A stretch of 64,000 nt of DNA from Oscillospiraceae bacterium (GTDB lineage: Bacteria; Bacillota; Clostridia; Oscillospirales; Oscillospiraceae). The translations under genes and the position numbers were made by a program. Numbering within the stretch: position 1 is the stretch's first letter; each line of letters starts with the position of its first letter. The notes beneath the pieces are model-generated. The model was not told the DNA's origin. It searched no databases and was given only the letters and a program-made list of their open reading frames with translations. Location: contig JAFYAU010000032.1 in NCBI GenBank assembly GCA_017540565.1, positions 1-64,000 of the forward strand, in the 5' to 3' direction. This document shows, in pieces, positions 1-9,900 of this stretch.

Positions 1-1
1 G

Positions 2-1876
2 CCGGAGGAGCCCGGACGGCAGGACGAACCGCATGAGGCGACGGACAAGACGTCGGAACTCGTGGCGGACATGCTCTCGAAGATGACGACGCGCGGTAAG
101 CTCGCGCAGATGATGATGCCGGATATCCGCTATTACGGGACGGAGGGATCCCTCGTGCCCGTGACGGAACTGACGGAGGAACTCTACGCCGCCGTCAGGG
201 ATCTGGGACTGGGAGGCGTCATCCTGTTTGCCCAGAACATCCAGTCGCCCGCGCAGGCGGCCGCGCTGACGGCGTCGCTGCAGGCGGCGTCGGAGGAGGG
301 CGGCGCCCCCGTGCGCATGCTCATAGCCACGGACCAGGAGGGCGGCGCCGTGACCCGCCTGTCCGCCGGCACACAGATGCCCGGAAACATGGCCCTGGGG
401 GCGATCGGCTCGGACATGGACGCCCGGCAGGCGGGAATGGTGACCGGCGAGGAGCTCGCGGCGATCGGCGTCAATCTGGACTTCGCGCCCGACGTGGACG
501 TGAATTCCGATCCGGAGAACCCGATCATCGGGGTGCGGTCCTTCTCGGACGATCCCGAACTGACGGCCCGCCTCGGCACGGCTTTCGTTTCCGGCCTCCA
601 CAGCAGCATGGTCATGGCGGCCTACAAGCATTTTCCCGGCCATGGGGATACGGACACCGACAGCCACGTCGGGCTCCCGGTCCTGAACAAGACGCTGGAC
701 GAACTGAAGCAGTGCGAACTCGTGCCCTTCGCCGCCGGACGGCAGGCGGACCTGTTCATGTCGGCGCACATCTGCTTCCCGAACATCGAGACGGGAAAAT
801 ACGTATCGAAGTCGACGGGCGAGGAGATCACGCTCCCGGCCACCATGTCCCGCACGATCCTCACGGACGTGCTGCGCGGACAGCTGGGCTATGAGGGCGT
901 CGTGATCACGGACTCCATGGTCATGGGCGCCGTGAAGGATCACTTCGACCAGCTGGACGCCTCCGTGCTGGCCATCAACGCCGGCGCGGACATGATCCTG
1001 ATCCCCGTGGAGCTGGCTCTTGACGGCGGCATCGAGGAGATGAACGGGTATCTCGACGCCCTGGCGGCGAAGGTGGACGACGGGACGATCCCCGCGGAGC
1101 GGATCGACCAGGCCGTGTCCAGGATCCTGAAGCTGAAGCTGCGCTACGGGCTGATGATCGGCGTGGACGCCGGTCCGGCAATCGCCGGAGGATCCCCGGA
1201 GGAGACGGTCGGCTCCCGGTCCCACCACGATATCGAGTGGGAGCTTGCCTGCCGCGCCGTGACCATGGTGAAGAACGACGGAGGCGCCCTGCCCCTGAAG
1301 GGGACGGGACGGACCGTCATCCTGTGCCCCTACGCCAGCCAGCTGAATTCCGTTCAGTACGCCCTGGAGCGGCTCAGGGAGGAGGGCGTGCTGGATCCCG
1401 CGGCAGACGTGTCCGTGGAGGACGGCAGCAGCATCGGCGCGGACCGGGCGCCCGGCCTGGTGGCCGACGCCGACACCGTGATCGCGATCTCGGCGATGTA
1501 CGGGTACGACGAGCTGGATCCCGCCGGGAGCAGCGGCCGCTACGCCGCGGTCCTCGACGCCGTCATGGACACTCTGGCGGAGACTGAGAAGCAGACCGTG
1601 TTCGTCCTGATCAGCAGCCAGCTGCCCTACGACGTCGCCAGATTCCAGGGTGCCTCCGCGATCCTGCTGTGCTACAATGCGCGCGGGATGAGCGGGATCC
1701 CGTCGGACGAAACGGCGTCGAAGGAATACGGCCCGAACGTCCCCGCGGCGGTGTATACCGCGTTCGGAGGCAGCGCTCCGACGGGCACGCTCCCCGTGGA
1801 AATCCCCGCGCTGGACGACGGATACCGGCCCGCGGATACGGTGCTGTACGCCAGGGGCTTCGGCCTTACGTACTGA
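2..1876 (+). CDS. Glycoside hydrolase family 3 beta-N-acetylhexosaminidase (NagZ-like), 5' end outside the window
   Basis: The reading frame is open from the first bases of the window, so the true start and probably a signal peptide or lipoprotein leader lie upstream. The first 20 codons read as an acidic, charged linker. From position 62 on, a GH3 N-terminal barrel is clear: DQEGGAVTRL, then KHFPGHGDT followed by DSHVGLP, which is the NagZ loop with the Asp-His dyad, then GVVITDSMVMGAV, which carries the nucleophile Asp. A GH3 C-terminal domain follows from about residue 390. The family removes terminal GlcNAc from muropeptides or other glycans. A two-domain, probably exported form as in Bacillus fits cell-wall recycling outside the cell. 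The exact substrate cannot be read from the sequence. Confidence 0.88.
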   Translation, partial: PEEPGRQDEPHEATDKTSELVADMLSKMTTRGKLAQMMMPDIRYYGTEGSLVPVTELTEELYAAVRDLGLGGVILFAQNIQSPAQAAALTASLQAASEEGGAPVRMLIATDQEGGAVTRLSAGTQMPGNMALGAIGSDMDARQAGMVTGEELAAIGVNLDFAPDVDVNSDPENPIIGVRSFSDDPELTARLGTAFVSGLHSSMVMAAYKHFPGHGDTDTDSHVGLPVLNKTLDELKQCELVPFAAGRQADLFMSAHICFPNIETGKYVSKSTGEEITLPATMSRTILTDVLRGQLGYEGVVITDSMVMGAVKDHFDQLDASVLAINAGADMILIPVELALDGGIEEMNGYLDALAAKVDDGTIPAERIDQAVSRILKLKLRYGLMIGVDAGPAIAGGSPEETVGSRSHHDIEWELACRAVTMVKNDGGALPLKGTGRTVILCPYASQLNSVQYALERLREEGVLDPAADVSVEDGSSIGADRAPGLVADADTVIAISAMYGYDELDPAGSSGRYAAVLDAVMDTLAETEKQTVFVLISSQLPYDVARFQGASAILLCYNARGMSGIPSDETASKEYGPNVPAAVYTAFGGSAPTGTLPVEIPALDDGYRPADTVLYARGFGLTY

Positions 1877-1895
1877 ATCGCATTGCCCCGAGAAT

Positions 1896-1933
1896 AAAGG
1901 ACGCGCGGGCCTTTGAAGGCTTGCGCGTCCTTT
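1896..1933 (+). terminator. Hairpin after the GH3 gene
   Basis: A perfect 11-bp stem, AAAGGACGCGC with GCGCGTCCTTT, lies 20 bp after the GH3 stop. The 3' arm ends in TTT, but no long T run follows, so termination may be weak. The outer arms are nearly the same as those of the hairpin at 6932-6966. Confidence 0.6.
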
Positions 1934-1965
1934 GCTGCATCTGAGGAAAATCCGGGCCGGCCCGC

Positions 1966-1994
1966 TTGCAGGCCGGGGCTGGAAAGGGTATACT
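1966..1994 (+). promoter_or_regulatory. Possible sigma-A promoter for the large surface protein
   Basis: TTGCAG (1966-1971), a 17-bp spacer and TATACT (1989-1994). The -10 matches 5 of 6 consensus bases and the -35 matches 3 of 6. It would give a leader of about 260 bases before the start at 2262. Apart from this and the hairpin at 1896-1933, the 385-base gap 1877-2261 holds only the Shine-Dalgarno sequence and a short leader ORF. Confidence 0.35.
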
Positions 1995-2229
1995 GTCCGG
2001 CGGGATCCAGCCGAACGTCCGCCGGGGAAACGCCCCGGGCGCTGCTGCTCGGGCAGGTCCGTGACGGGGCGCCCTTCCCGTACCGGAAGACCGGACCGGC
2101 CGTAAAAAATGAATCATCCGTATGTGCTGCCAGCTGCTGCCGGAGACTGCCGGCCTGCCGTATGTTTCAGGCATCCGCAGCCGTTGACAGAACCGAATTC
2201 CAATATAAGGAGGGAAGGCGGCTCCGCCC

Positions 2230-2265
2230 ATGACCGAGATCACGGGGGACCGCCGAATTTCATGA
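2230..2265 (+). other. 11-codon leader ORF overlapping the surface-protein start
   Basis: The only strong Shine-Dalgarno sequence here is AAGGAGGGAAGG at 2207-2218, more than 40 bases before the signal-peptide ATG at 2262. It is correctly spaced for an ATG at 2230. That ATG opens an 11-codon frame (MTEITGDRRIS) whose TGA overlaps the downstream ATG as ATGA. This suggests translational coupling. The peptide itself resembles nothing I know. Confidence 0.4.
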
Positions 2266-5200
2266 AAAAACTGCTTGCGTTTATCCTCGTTCTGCTCCTG
2301 ACCGTGCAGGCGGTGCCTTCCGCCGCCCTGGCGGTGGAGACGGTCCCGGAGAAGGAACCGGCCCCGGAAGCGCCGGGAATAAGCGAACCGGAGCCGGCGG
2401 GGACTGCGGCCCCGAACGGCGTCTCAGGCCCTTTCACCTATGAAATCGTGGGAACAGGCGCCATGATCACAAAGTATACGGGTACCGCGGCGTCCGTGAC
2501 CATTCCTGAGACCATCGGCGGGGGGTATACCGTCACGTCGATCGGCGGAGGCGCGTTCATGCGGAATTCCACCCTGACATCCGTAACGTTCCCGGACAGC
2601 GTCGTCGACATCTATAATGAGGCTTTTTCCAACTGCCCCGCGCTGACCGAAGTGTCCTTCGGGGCAGGACTGAGCTTCATCGCGGCGCGGGCGTTCTATT
2701 CATGCACGGCGCTTGAGACGGTCACTCTCCCCGCATCGGTCTCGATGATCGATTACGAGGCCTTCGGGTACTGTACCGCGCTCACCGAAGTCTTCTTCAA
2801 TGCGGAGGCGGTCAGTGACGGCGCAGCCTCGGCTTTTTCCCATGCCGGACGCGATGCGGGCGGCTTTGCCGTGACGTTCGGGGATACGGTCAGAAGGATC
2901 CCCGGATATATGTTTTCCGACTGTATCTATCTGAAAACTGCGGTCATTTCCTCCAGCGTGACTGAGATCGGGACAAATGCCTTTTTCGGATGCACCGGGG
3001 CGGATTATTTCGTTTACGACGGGACGGCGCTGGAATGGAACCTCATCGAGATCGGCGGAGGGAACGAGATCCTTGATGAGATCACCATCTTCTTCAAAGA
3101 GGGTCCGGGCGATCCGGACTACACCTGGGAGGTCGTCGGCAGATCCGTCGTGATCACGGGATACGCCGGGACGCAGACGGAACTGACGGTTCCCGGGAGC
3201 ATCGCCGGATATCCCGTCTCGGGCGTCGGGACCCGTGCCTTCCAGGGAAAGGACTTTCTCACCTCCGTCACCCTGCCGGAGAGCGTCGGCTCGATCGGGG
3301 CGTTCGCGTTCGAAGGCTGCGGCAGCCTGACGGCTGTGACGGTCATGAACCGGACGGCGGCCATCGACGGGGATGCTTTCAGCGGGGCAGAGGCGCTTTC
3401 GGCCATCCGCGGGATCGACTGCTCCACGGCCCTCTGCTTTGCGATGGAACATGATCTGGAGTTCCAGGCCGTCGGGACAGCGGATCATGTAACCGATCCG
3501 GACGATCCCGGAACGGTTGTGAGGGAGCCTTCGTGCGAGGAAGAAGGCGTACTGGAAAAGGTCTGCCTCATCTGCGGCGGGACGGCAAGGATCCCGATCC
3601 CGGCAACCGGACACACGCCCGGCGCCCCCGTGAGGGAAAATGTGGTGGAACCGACGTACACGGAGGACGGCAGCTGTGACGAAGTGATCCGGTGTACCGT
3701 ATGCGGGAAGGAACTGAGCAGGGAGACGGTCATCCTCCCGAAATACGATCTGAGCGATTTTACCTGGTCGGTAACGGAGGGGGAAGTCACGATCACCGGC
3801 TACACGGGAACGCTGAGCGCCGTGAGCATTCCGGGGCAGATCGGCGGCGACCGTGTTGCGGTGATCGGACGGCACGCTTTTGCCGCGAACGAAACGCTGA
3901 CCGCGGTCAGCTTCCCGGACAGCCTGACCACGATTCAGGAGGGAGCGTTCAGCGGCTGTTCCCGGCTGACGGAAGTTATCCTCCCGAGGGGACTGACCCT
4001 CATCGGACGGGATGCCTTTGCGGGCTGCAGCCGCCTGGAGAAAGTCCTGTGCTATGCGGAAGACCTGACGGTCATGGAGACGGACAGTACGATCCCGAGC
4101 GTGTTTACGGATGCGGGAACGGAAGGACCGGGGATCCTGGTCATTTTCGGGGACAGCGTTGAAAGAGTCCCCGACAGCCTGTTCGCCTCCTGTCAGGGAA
4201 TGAAGGAAGTCCGGATGCCGCATGGCCTGACGGAGATCGGAGAGAACGCATTCCTGGACTGCTCCGGGCTTGTCGAAGTTTCTCTGCCGGACACTCTCGC
4301 AACGATCGGGGAGTACGCTTTTTACGGCTGTACCGGCCTGACGGAAGTGACGCTGCCGGAGGGAGTCAGGAACGTGGGAACGTATGCTTTCTGCGAATGC
4401 ACCGGACTCTCCGAGGTCTATTTCAACGCGGCGGCCGCCGAGGATTCGCCGGATACCTACTACAGCGCGTTTTATGATGCGGGAGCGGAAGACGGGCTGC
4501 GGCTGATCGTGGGCGGCCAGGCAGCGAGGATCCCGTCGGGGCTGGTCTCCCGGTGCGCGAGGCTGACGGAAGTCATCCTGGCGGAAGGTGTCGGCGAGAT
4601 CGGCGCTTCGGCTTTCTCCGGCTGTACGTCGCTCACGGCCATCCGCTTTCCGGAAAGCCTTGCTGCGATCGGGGACAATGCTTTCAGCGACTGCACAGGC
4701 CTGAAGGAACTGACGCTCACCGGGGGCCTGACGGCCGTCGGGAGTTCCGCCTTTTCCGGCTGCAGCGGGATCACGCTGATCAGATACGATGCGGCGGCGC
4801 TGGAAGAGACCGAATCCCTGTTTTCCGGAGTGGGACAGAGTGCCCCGGAGTGCAGGGTCATCTTCGGTGACAAGGTGGACCGTATCCCGGATTCCCTGTT
4901 CAGGGACTGCTCCGGACTGACGGCAGCGACTTTCAGCGCACCGTCGGCGGCCATCGGCGAATATGCGTTTTATCAGTGCACGGGCCTTACGGAAGTATCC
5001 GTGACCGGCGGTATCAGAAGCATCGGGAATTATGCCTTCTGCGGCTGCAGCGGCCTGGCGGAGGCCGTTGTTCCCGACGGCGTCGAGAGCCTGGGCGATT
5101 ACGCCTTCAGCAGATGTACCGGCCTGGCGGAGGTCCGTCTGCCCGGCACGCTGAAAGAATCCGGAAAGTATGCGTTCTCCTACTGTTCCGGGCTGAAAAC

Positions 5201-6923
5201 CGTCTCGGCCTCCGAAGGCGTGGAGAAGATCAGCGTGTGGTCGTTCTACGGCTGTACCGGACTCACAAGCGCCGATCTGTCAAGGACCGTGACCGCCGTC
5301 GATACAAGGGCGTTTTACGGCTGCACCGGCCTGACGCAGATCTCTTTCCCGGATGCGCTGGCCGAGATCGGAAATTCCGCTTTTGAAGGCTGTACGGCGC
5401 TGACGGAGGTGACGGTGCCCGGCAATGTCCGGAATCTGGGCGGAAACGCCTTCAAGGCATGTTCCGGGCTGACCAGGGCCGTCCTGAGCGAGGGCACGGC
5501 CAATATCGGCGCCGGGGCCTTCCGTGACTGCACGGGACTGACGGAACTGGAGCTTCCGGGAACGCTTCTGACCGTGAGCAACTATGCTTTTTCAGGCTGC
5601 ACTTCTCTGAAGGACGTGTATTACAACGGGACCGAAGACGAATGGAGCAGCGTCAGAATAAACGATAACAACGAATGCCTGACGGAAGCGGAAATCCACT
5701 GCACCGGGGCGGCGGGACCGGAGTTTCTCTATGAGATCCGGAACGGGTCTGCTGTCGTTACCGGATACACCGGCAGCAGGACGGATATCGTCATTCCGGA
5801 CACGATCGACGGATATCAGGTGACGGAGATCGCGGAGGGGGCGTTTGCCGGAAATGCCGCGATCACGTCCGTATCCATCCCCGAGAGCGTGACCGGGATC
5901 GGATACGGCGCCTTCCGCAGCTGTACGGGACTTGCGGAGGTGTTCTACGGAGGCTCGCCGACCGCCTGGCATGCCATAACCGTCGCAGAGGGCAACGAGC
6001 CTCTGTCTCAGGCGACGATCCATTACGGGAAGGAGGACCCCGTCCCCGCTTTCAGGTCCCAGTCGCTCGTGCTGTCCGGCCAGATCGGACTGAATTTCTT
6101 CCTGGAACTGCCCGAGATCTACGGCGTGGATTATGCAGAGAGCTACATGACCTTCACCATCGGCAAGGATACCGGGGAGTACAGAGACGGTTTTGACCCG
6201 GACTGCATGAACACTGCCCGCACCCGCTACGGATTTACCTGCTACGTCAATTCCATCCAGATGGCGGATACCATCACCGCCGTTTTCCATTACGGGGACG
6301 GCAAAACGGTCACGAAGGAGTATTCCGCAGCCCAGTACATCGACTTCTTCGAGAAGAACATTGGTTCTTTCAATTCCAAGACGATCTCCCTGATCCGAGC
6401 GATCGCAGACTTCGGCCACTACGAACAGATCTACCTCGCTTCCGTAAACCACTGGACGATAGGGGATACCTACACGGCCATGGACCGCTACTATACTCAG
6501 AGCTTCGATTACGCGTCGATCCTGACGGCGGTGAGCGGGAAGGCTTTTGTAAAGGATATCGAAAGCTCGAAGGTTTCCAAGGCGACGTACAAGCTGCATC
6601 TGGATTCCACGACGACGGTGGACGTCTATCTGACGGTGCCGGCGGGGACGGCCCTGACGGCGTCGGCGACCTTCAACGGGAAGACGTACCGCGCGGCAAA
6701 GCAGCCCGACGGAAGGTACATGGTGCAGATCCCGGACATTGCGGCGCACCAGCTGGGCGATATGATCACGGTCACGGGCAGCGCGGGAGGCGCATTCTCC
6801 GTGATGGTATCCGCACTGTCCTACACGAGGTCGGTACTGGCAAACAACCTTACGGTACCGGAGAAGGACGGGCTGTCGGCCCTGTATCATTACTACAAGG
6901 CAGTGCTGGCATACCGGAATTAA
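2262..6923 (+). CDS. Large secreted BspA-like leucine-rich-repeat protein
   Basis: The start is placed at the ATG opening MKKLLAFILVLLL, a clear Sec signal peptide with a likely cut after SAALA; the protein is about 1553 residues. The body consists of BspA/LRR_5 repeats of about 23 residues, recognised by recurring AFYGCTGLTEVTLP and SVTSIG-like turns. It is interrupted near residues 410-500 by a segment with paired CxxC motifs (CLICGG, CTVCGK) ending in GHTPG-like sequence. The last 300 residues, starting around SLVLSGQIGLNFFLEL, are a non-repeat domain that I associate with clostridial surface proteins. No LPXTG motif or C-terminal membrane anchor is visible, so it is secreted or held non-covalently. 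BspA-like proteins often bind host or matrix proteins; that role is inferred here. It is monocistronic, with hairpins on both sides. Confidence 0.82.
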   Translation: MKKLLAFILVLLLTVQAVPSAALAVETVPEKEPAPEAPGISEPEPAGTAAPNGVSGPFTYEIVGTGAMITKYTGTAASVTIPETIGGGYTVTSIGGGAFMRNSTLTSVTFPDSVVDIYNEAFSNCPALTEVSFGAGLSFIAARAFYSCTALETVTLPASVSMIDYEAFGYCTALTEVFFNAEAVSDGAASAFSHAGRDAGGFAVTFGDTVRRIPGYMFSDCIYLKTAVISSSVTEIGTNAFFGCTGADYFVYDGTALEWNLIEIGGGNEILDEITIFFKEGPGDPDYTWEVVGRSVVITGYAGTQTELTVPGSIAGYPVSGVGTRAFQGKDFLTSVTLPESVGSIGAFAFEGCGSLTAVTVMNRTAAIDGDAFSGAEALSAIRGIDCSTALCFAMEHDLEFQAVGTADHVTDPDDPGTVVREPSCEEEGVLEKVCLICGGTARIPIPATGHTPGAPVRENVVEPTYTEDGSCDEVIRCTVCGKELSRETVILPKYDLSDFTWSVTEGEVTITGYTGTLSAVSIPGQIGGDRVAVIGRHAFAANETLTAVSFPDSLTTIQEGAFSGCSRLTEVILPRGLTLIGRDAFAGCSRLEKVLCYAEDLTVMETDSTIPSVFTDAGTEGPGILVIFGDSVERVPDSLFASCQGMKEVRMPHGLTEIGENAFLDCSGLVEVSLPDTLATIGEYAFYGCTGLTEVTLPEGVRNVGTYAFCECTGLSEVYFNAAAAEDSPDTYYSAFYDAGAEDGLRLIVGGQAARIPSGLVSRCARLTEVILAEGVGEIGASAFSGCTSLTAIRFPESLAAIGDNAFSDCTGLKELTLTGGLTAVGSSAFSGCSGITLIRYDAAALEETESLFSGVGQSAPECRVIFGDKVDRIPDSLFRDCSGLTAATFSAPSAAIGEYAFYQCTGLTEVSVTGGIRSIGNYAFCGCSGLAEAVVPDGVESLGDYAFSRCTGLAEVRLPGTLKESGKYAFSYCSGLKTVSASEGVEKISVWSFYGCTGLTSADLSRTVTAVDTRAFYGCTGLTQISFPDALAEIGNSAFEGCTALTEVTVPGNVRNLGGNAFKACSGLTRAVLSEGTANIGAGAFRDCTGLTELELPGTLLTVSNYAFSGCTSLKDVYYNGTEDEWSSVRINDNNECLTEAEIHCTGAAGPEFLYEIRNGSAVVTGYTGSRTDIVIPDTIDGYQVTEIAEGAFAGNAAITSVSIPESVTGIGYGAFRSCTGLAEVFYGGSPTAWHAITVAEGNEPLSQATIHYGKEDPVPAFRSQSLVLSGQIGLNFFLELPEIYGVDYAESYMTFTIGKDTGEYRDGFDPDCMNTARTRYGFTCYVNSIQMADTITAVFHYGDGKTVTKEYSAAQYIDFFEKNIGSFNSKTISLIRAIADFGHYEQIYLASVNHWTIGDTYTAMDRYYTQSFDYASILTAVSGKAFVKDIESSKVSKATYKLHLDSTTTVDVYLTVPAGTALTASATFNGKTYRAAKQPDGRYMVQIPDIAAHQLGDMITVTGSAGGAFSVMVSALSYTRSVLANNLTVPEKDGLSALYHYYKAVLAYRN

Positions 6924-6931
6924 AAGAAAAG

Positions 6932-6966
6932 AAAGGACGCGTGCGCCGGTGGCGCGCGCGTCCTTT
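6932..6966. terminator. Bidirectional terminator between the surface protein and copA
   Basis: A 16-bp stem (6932-6947 with 6951-6966, one G-T pair) with a 3-base loop and AAA/TTT ends lies in the 68-bp gap between two convergent genes. It can serve both. Confidence 0.8.
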
Positions 6967-6991
6967 GTCGTATCCGGACCGGTATTCAGAT

Positions 6992-9900
6992 TCAGACGAT
7001 CTCCGTGACGGTATATCCTTCGTCTTCCACGGCCGCCTTCAGAACGCTCCCGGGAACGTCTCCGGACAGCGTGATTTCCGCGGTGCCCTCCTCGTGGGAA
7101 ACGTCGGCGGAAACTACGCCTTCGACGGCCTCCAGCGCTTTTTTCACGGCATTCTCGCAGTGGGAGCAGGACATTCCGGAGATACGGATCGTTTTCGTTG
7201 CGGGAAGGGGATCCGCCTCCGAAGCTTCGATGCCGGCGTACGTGTAATCCGCGGCCTCCAGCGCCGCGCGGATGTCCGCCTCGTCCGGAAGCGCTGTGTA
7301 CCCGACGGAGACGCGGCCGGACGCGTGGTCGGCGGAGGCGGAGACGATGCCGTCCAGGGCTTCCAGCGCCTCCTTTACGTGCTTTTCGCACATTTCGCAC
7401 ATCATGCCCTCCACGAGAAGGACCGCGCTCCGGGGAGCGCCTGCCTCCGCGGAAGGGGGTTCCATGCCGGCGTATTCGTAATCCTCCCGCTCGACGGCGT
7501 CGCGGATGAGGTCCTCCGCCGGGAGGTCCGTATATGTTACGGAGACCCGCCCGGTGGTATGGTCCGCGGATGCGCTGACGATGCCGGGAAGCTTCTCCAG
7601 TGCCTCCTTCACGTGCTTTTCACACATCCCGCAGGTCATGCCTCCGACGAGGATCACGGCGTTCCCGGCCGCGGAGACGTTATCTGACTTGTCAGCAGCG
7701 GCTTCGGACGGCTCACCGGCGGGAGCGGGCGTCGCAGCGCTCTCCGGGAGAGCCTGACGGCGCATCCGGCGGTCGCGGGACGCGTCGTGCACGCGGAACA
7801 GATTCAGGCGCAGGGCGTTCATGCACACCGTAAAGGAGGATATGGCCATGGCGGCGGCGCCGAACATGGGATTCATGCGGATGCCGGGGATCAGGCCGGC
7901 GGCCATGGGGATCAGGATCACGTTGTAGGCGAAAGCCCAGAACAGGTTCTGATGGATGTTTCGGAGCGTCGCGCGGGACAGCCGGACGGCGCCCGAGACG
8001 TCCGTCAGCTTCGAGTTCATGAGCACCACGTCCGCGGAGTCGATGGCCACGTCCGTGCCGGCGCCGATGGCGATACCGATGTCCGCCCTTGTCAGGGCGG
8101 GGGCGTCGTTGATGCCGTCTCCGACCATGGCGACCCTGCCGCGCTCCTGGAGGCTGCGGATCACGGCTTCCTTGCCTTCAGGGAGAACGCCTGCGATGAC
8201 GCGGTCCACGCCCGCCTGGGCGCCGATCGCGTTCGCGGTGCGCTCGTTGTCGCCGGTCAGCATCACGACCTCGACTCCCATGTTCCGGAGTTCAATCACG
8301 GCCTGTTCGGAATCCGGCTTGATGACGTCTGCGACCGCGATGATGCCCAGAAGGCTTCCGTCACGTTCGAAATACAGCGGGGTTTTGCCCTGCCCGGCCA
8401 GTTCCGCGCTGCGCGCGGCCAGTTCCTCTCCGACGGAGGCGAGGCCGGAGATGAAGGATCCGGAACCGCCGTGCATGACGGAGCCGTTCACGGTCCCTAC
8501 GAGCCCGTTCCCGGCCAGCGCGGCGAAATCCGACACGGGGGAGGCCTCCAGGCCGAGACCATCTCCGTAGGCGGTCACGGCTCTGGCGAGCGGATGCTCG
8601 GAATACTGTTCCAGGGAATAGGCCGCGGAGAGGAGTTCCTTTTCCGTGACGCCGGGGGCGGGGATCACGTCGGTGACCTCCGGCTTTCCGGCCGTGATGG
8701 TGCCGGTCTTGTCCAGTGCGACGATCTGCGTGCGCCCGGCGGCCTCCACCGCTGCGGACGTCTTGAAGAGGATGCCGTTCCTGGCTCCCATGCCGTTGCC
8801 GACCATGATGGCCACGGGGGTGGCCAGGCCGAGAGCGCAGGGGCAGGAGACGACGAGCACCGAGATCGCGCGCTCCAGCGCGTACACGAGATCCCTGCCG
8901 GCGATCAGCCATCCGATGAAAACGAGGACGGCGATCCCGATGACGGCGGGAACAAACACAGCGGAGACCCTGTCGGCGATGCGCGCGATGGGCGCCTTCG
9001 TCGCGGCGGCGTCCGAGACCATTTTTATGATCTGCGAGAAGGTGGTATCTTCGCCGACGCGCGTGGCGCGGGCGCGAATGAAGCCGGACTGGTTGATGGT
9101 GGCGGCGGAGACCCGGTCTCCCTCCGCCTTGTCCACGGGAATGGATTCTCCGGTGAGGGCGGACTCGTCGACGGCCGTGCTGCCCTCGATGATCTCGCCG
9201 TCCACGGGGATGGAATCCCCGGGCTTCACGAGGAAGACGTCGCCCAAGCGTACGTCGTCGATCCCGACTTCGACGGCGGCGCCGTCACGCTCGACGGTCG
9301 CCGTTTTCGGCGCCATGCGGAGGAGGTTCTTCAGCGCGTCGGTCGTGCGTCCCTTGGAGAGGGATTCCAGCGTTTTCCCGACCGTGATGAGGGCGGGGAT
9401 CATGGCGGCCGCCTCGAAATACAGCTCGCTGTGATAGATCTCCATCAGGTCGGCGTTGGGCACGCCGCGGGTGATCATGACCGTCATCTTGAGAAAGACG
9501 TATGCCGACCAAAGGAAAGAGACCGAAGAACCCAAAGCGACCAGGGCGTCCATGTTGGGAGACAGCCGGAAAAGGCTGCGGAAGCCCGAGGTGAAGAAAT
9601 CCCGGTTGATGTACATCACGATCAGCGCGATCAGCATCTGGATCAGAGCCAGGCCGAGATGGTTGTGCTCGAGGAATCCGGGGACGGGCAGATGGAGCAT
9701 GTTGTGGCCCATGGTCACGTACATGAGGATCACGAGCCAGATCACGGAGCGGATCAGACGGCGCTTCAGGCGGGGCGTCTCCCGGTCCTTCAGGGCGTCC
9801 TCCTCGGCCGCGAGCCGTTCGCTGGCCGAAGCCCTCGTCGTCTCCGCACCCTTCACTTCGGCACCGTATCCGGCGCCTTCCACGGCGCGGATCACCTCCT

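Noticed and set aside
2184-2209. TTGACA and TATAAG just before the surface-protein gene
   Set aside because: The spacer is only 14 bp, too short for a sigma-A promoter; the pair at 1966-1994 has correct spacing.
2700-4223. Long open frame on the minus strand inside the BspA-like gene
   Set aside because: It is a shadow of GC-rich coding sequence. It has no ribosome binding site and reads as basic, low-complexity protein, while the plus frame shows clear repeats.
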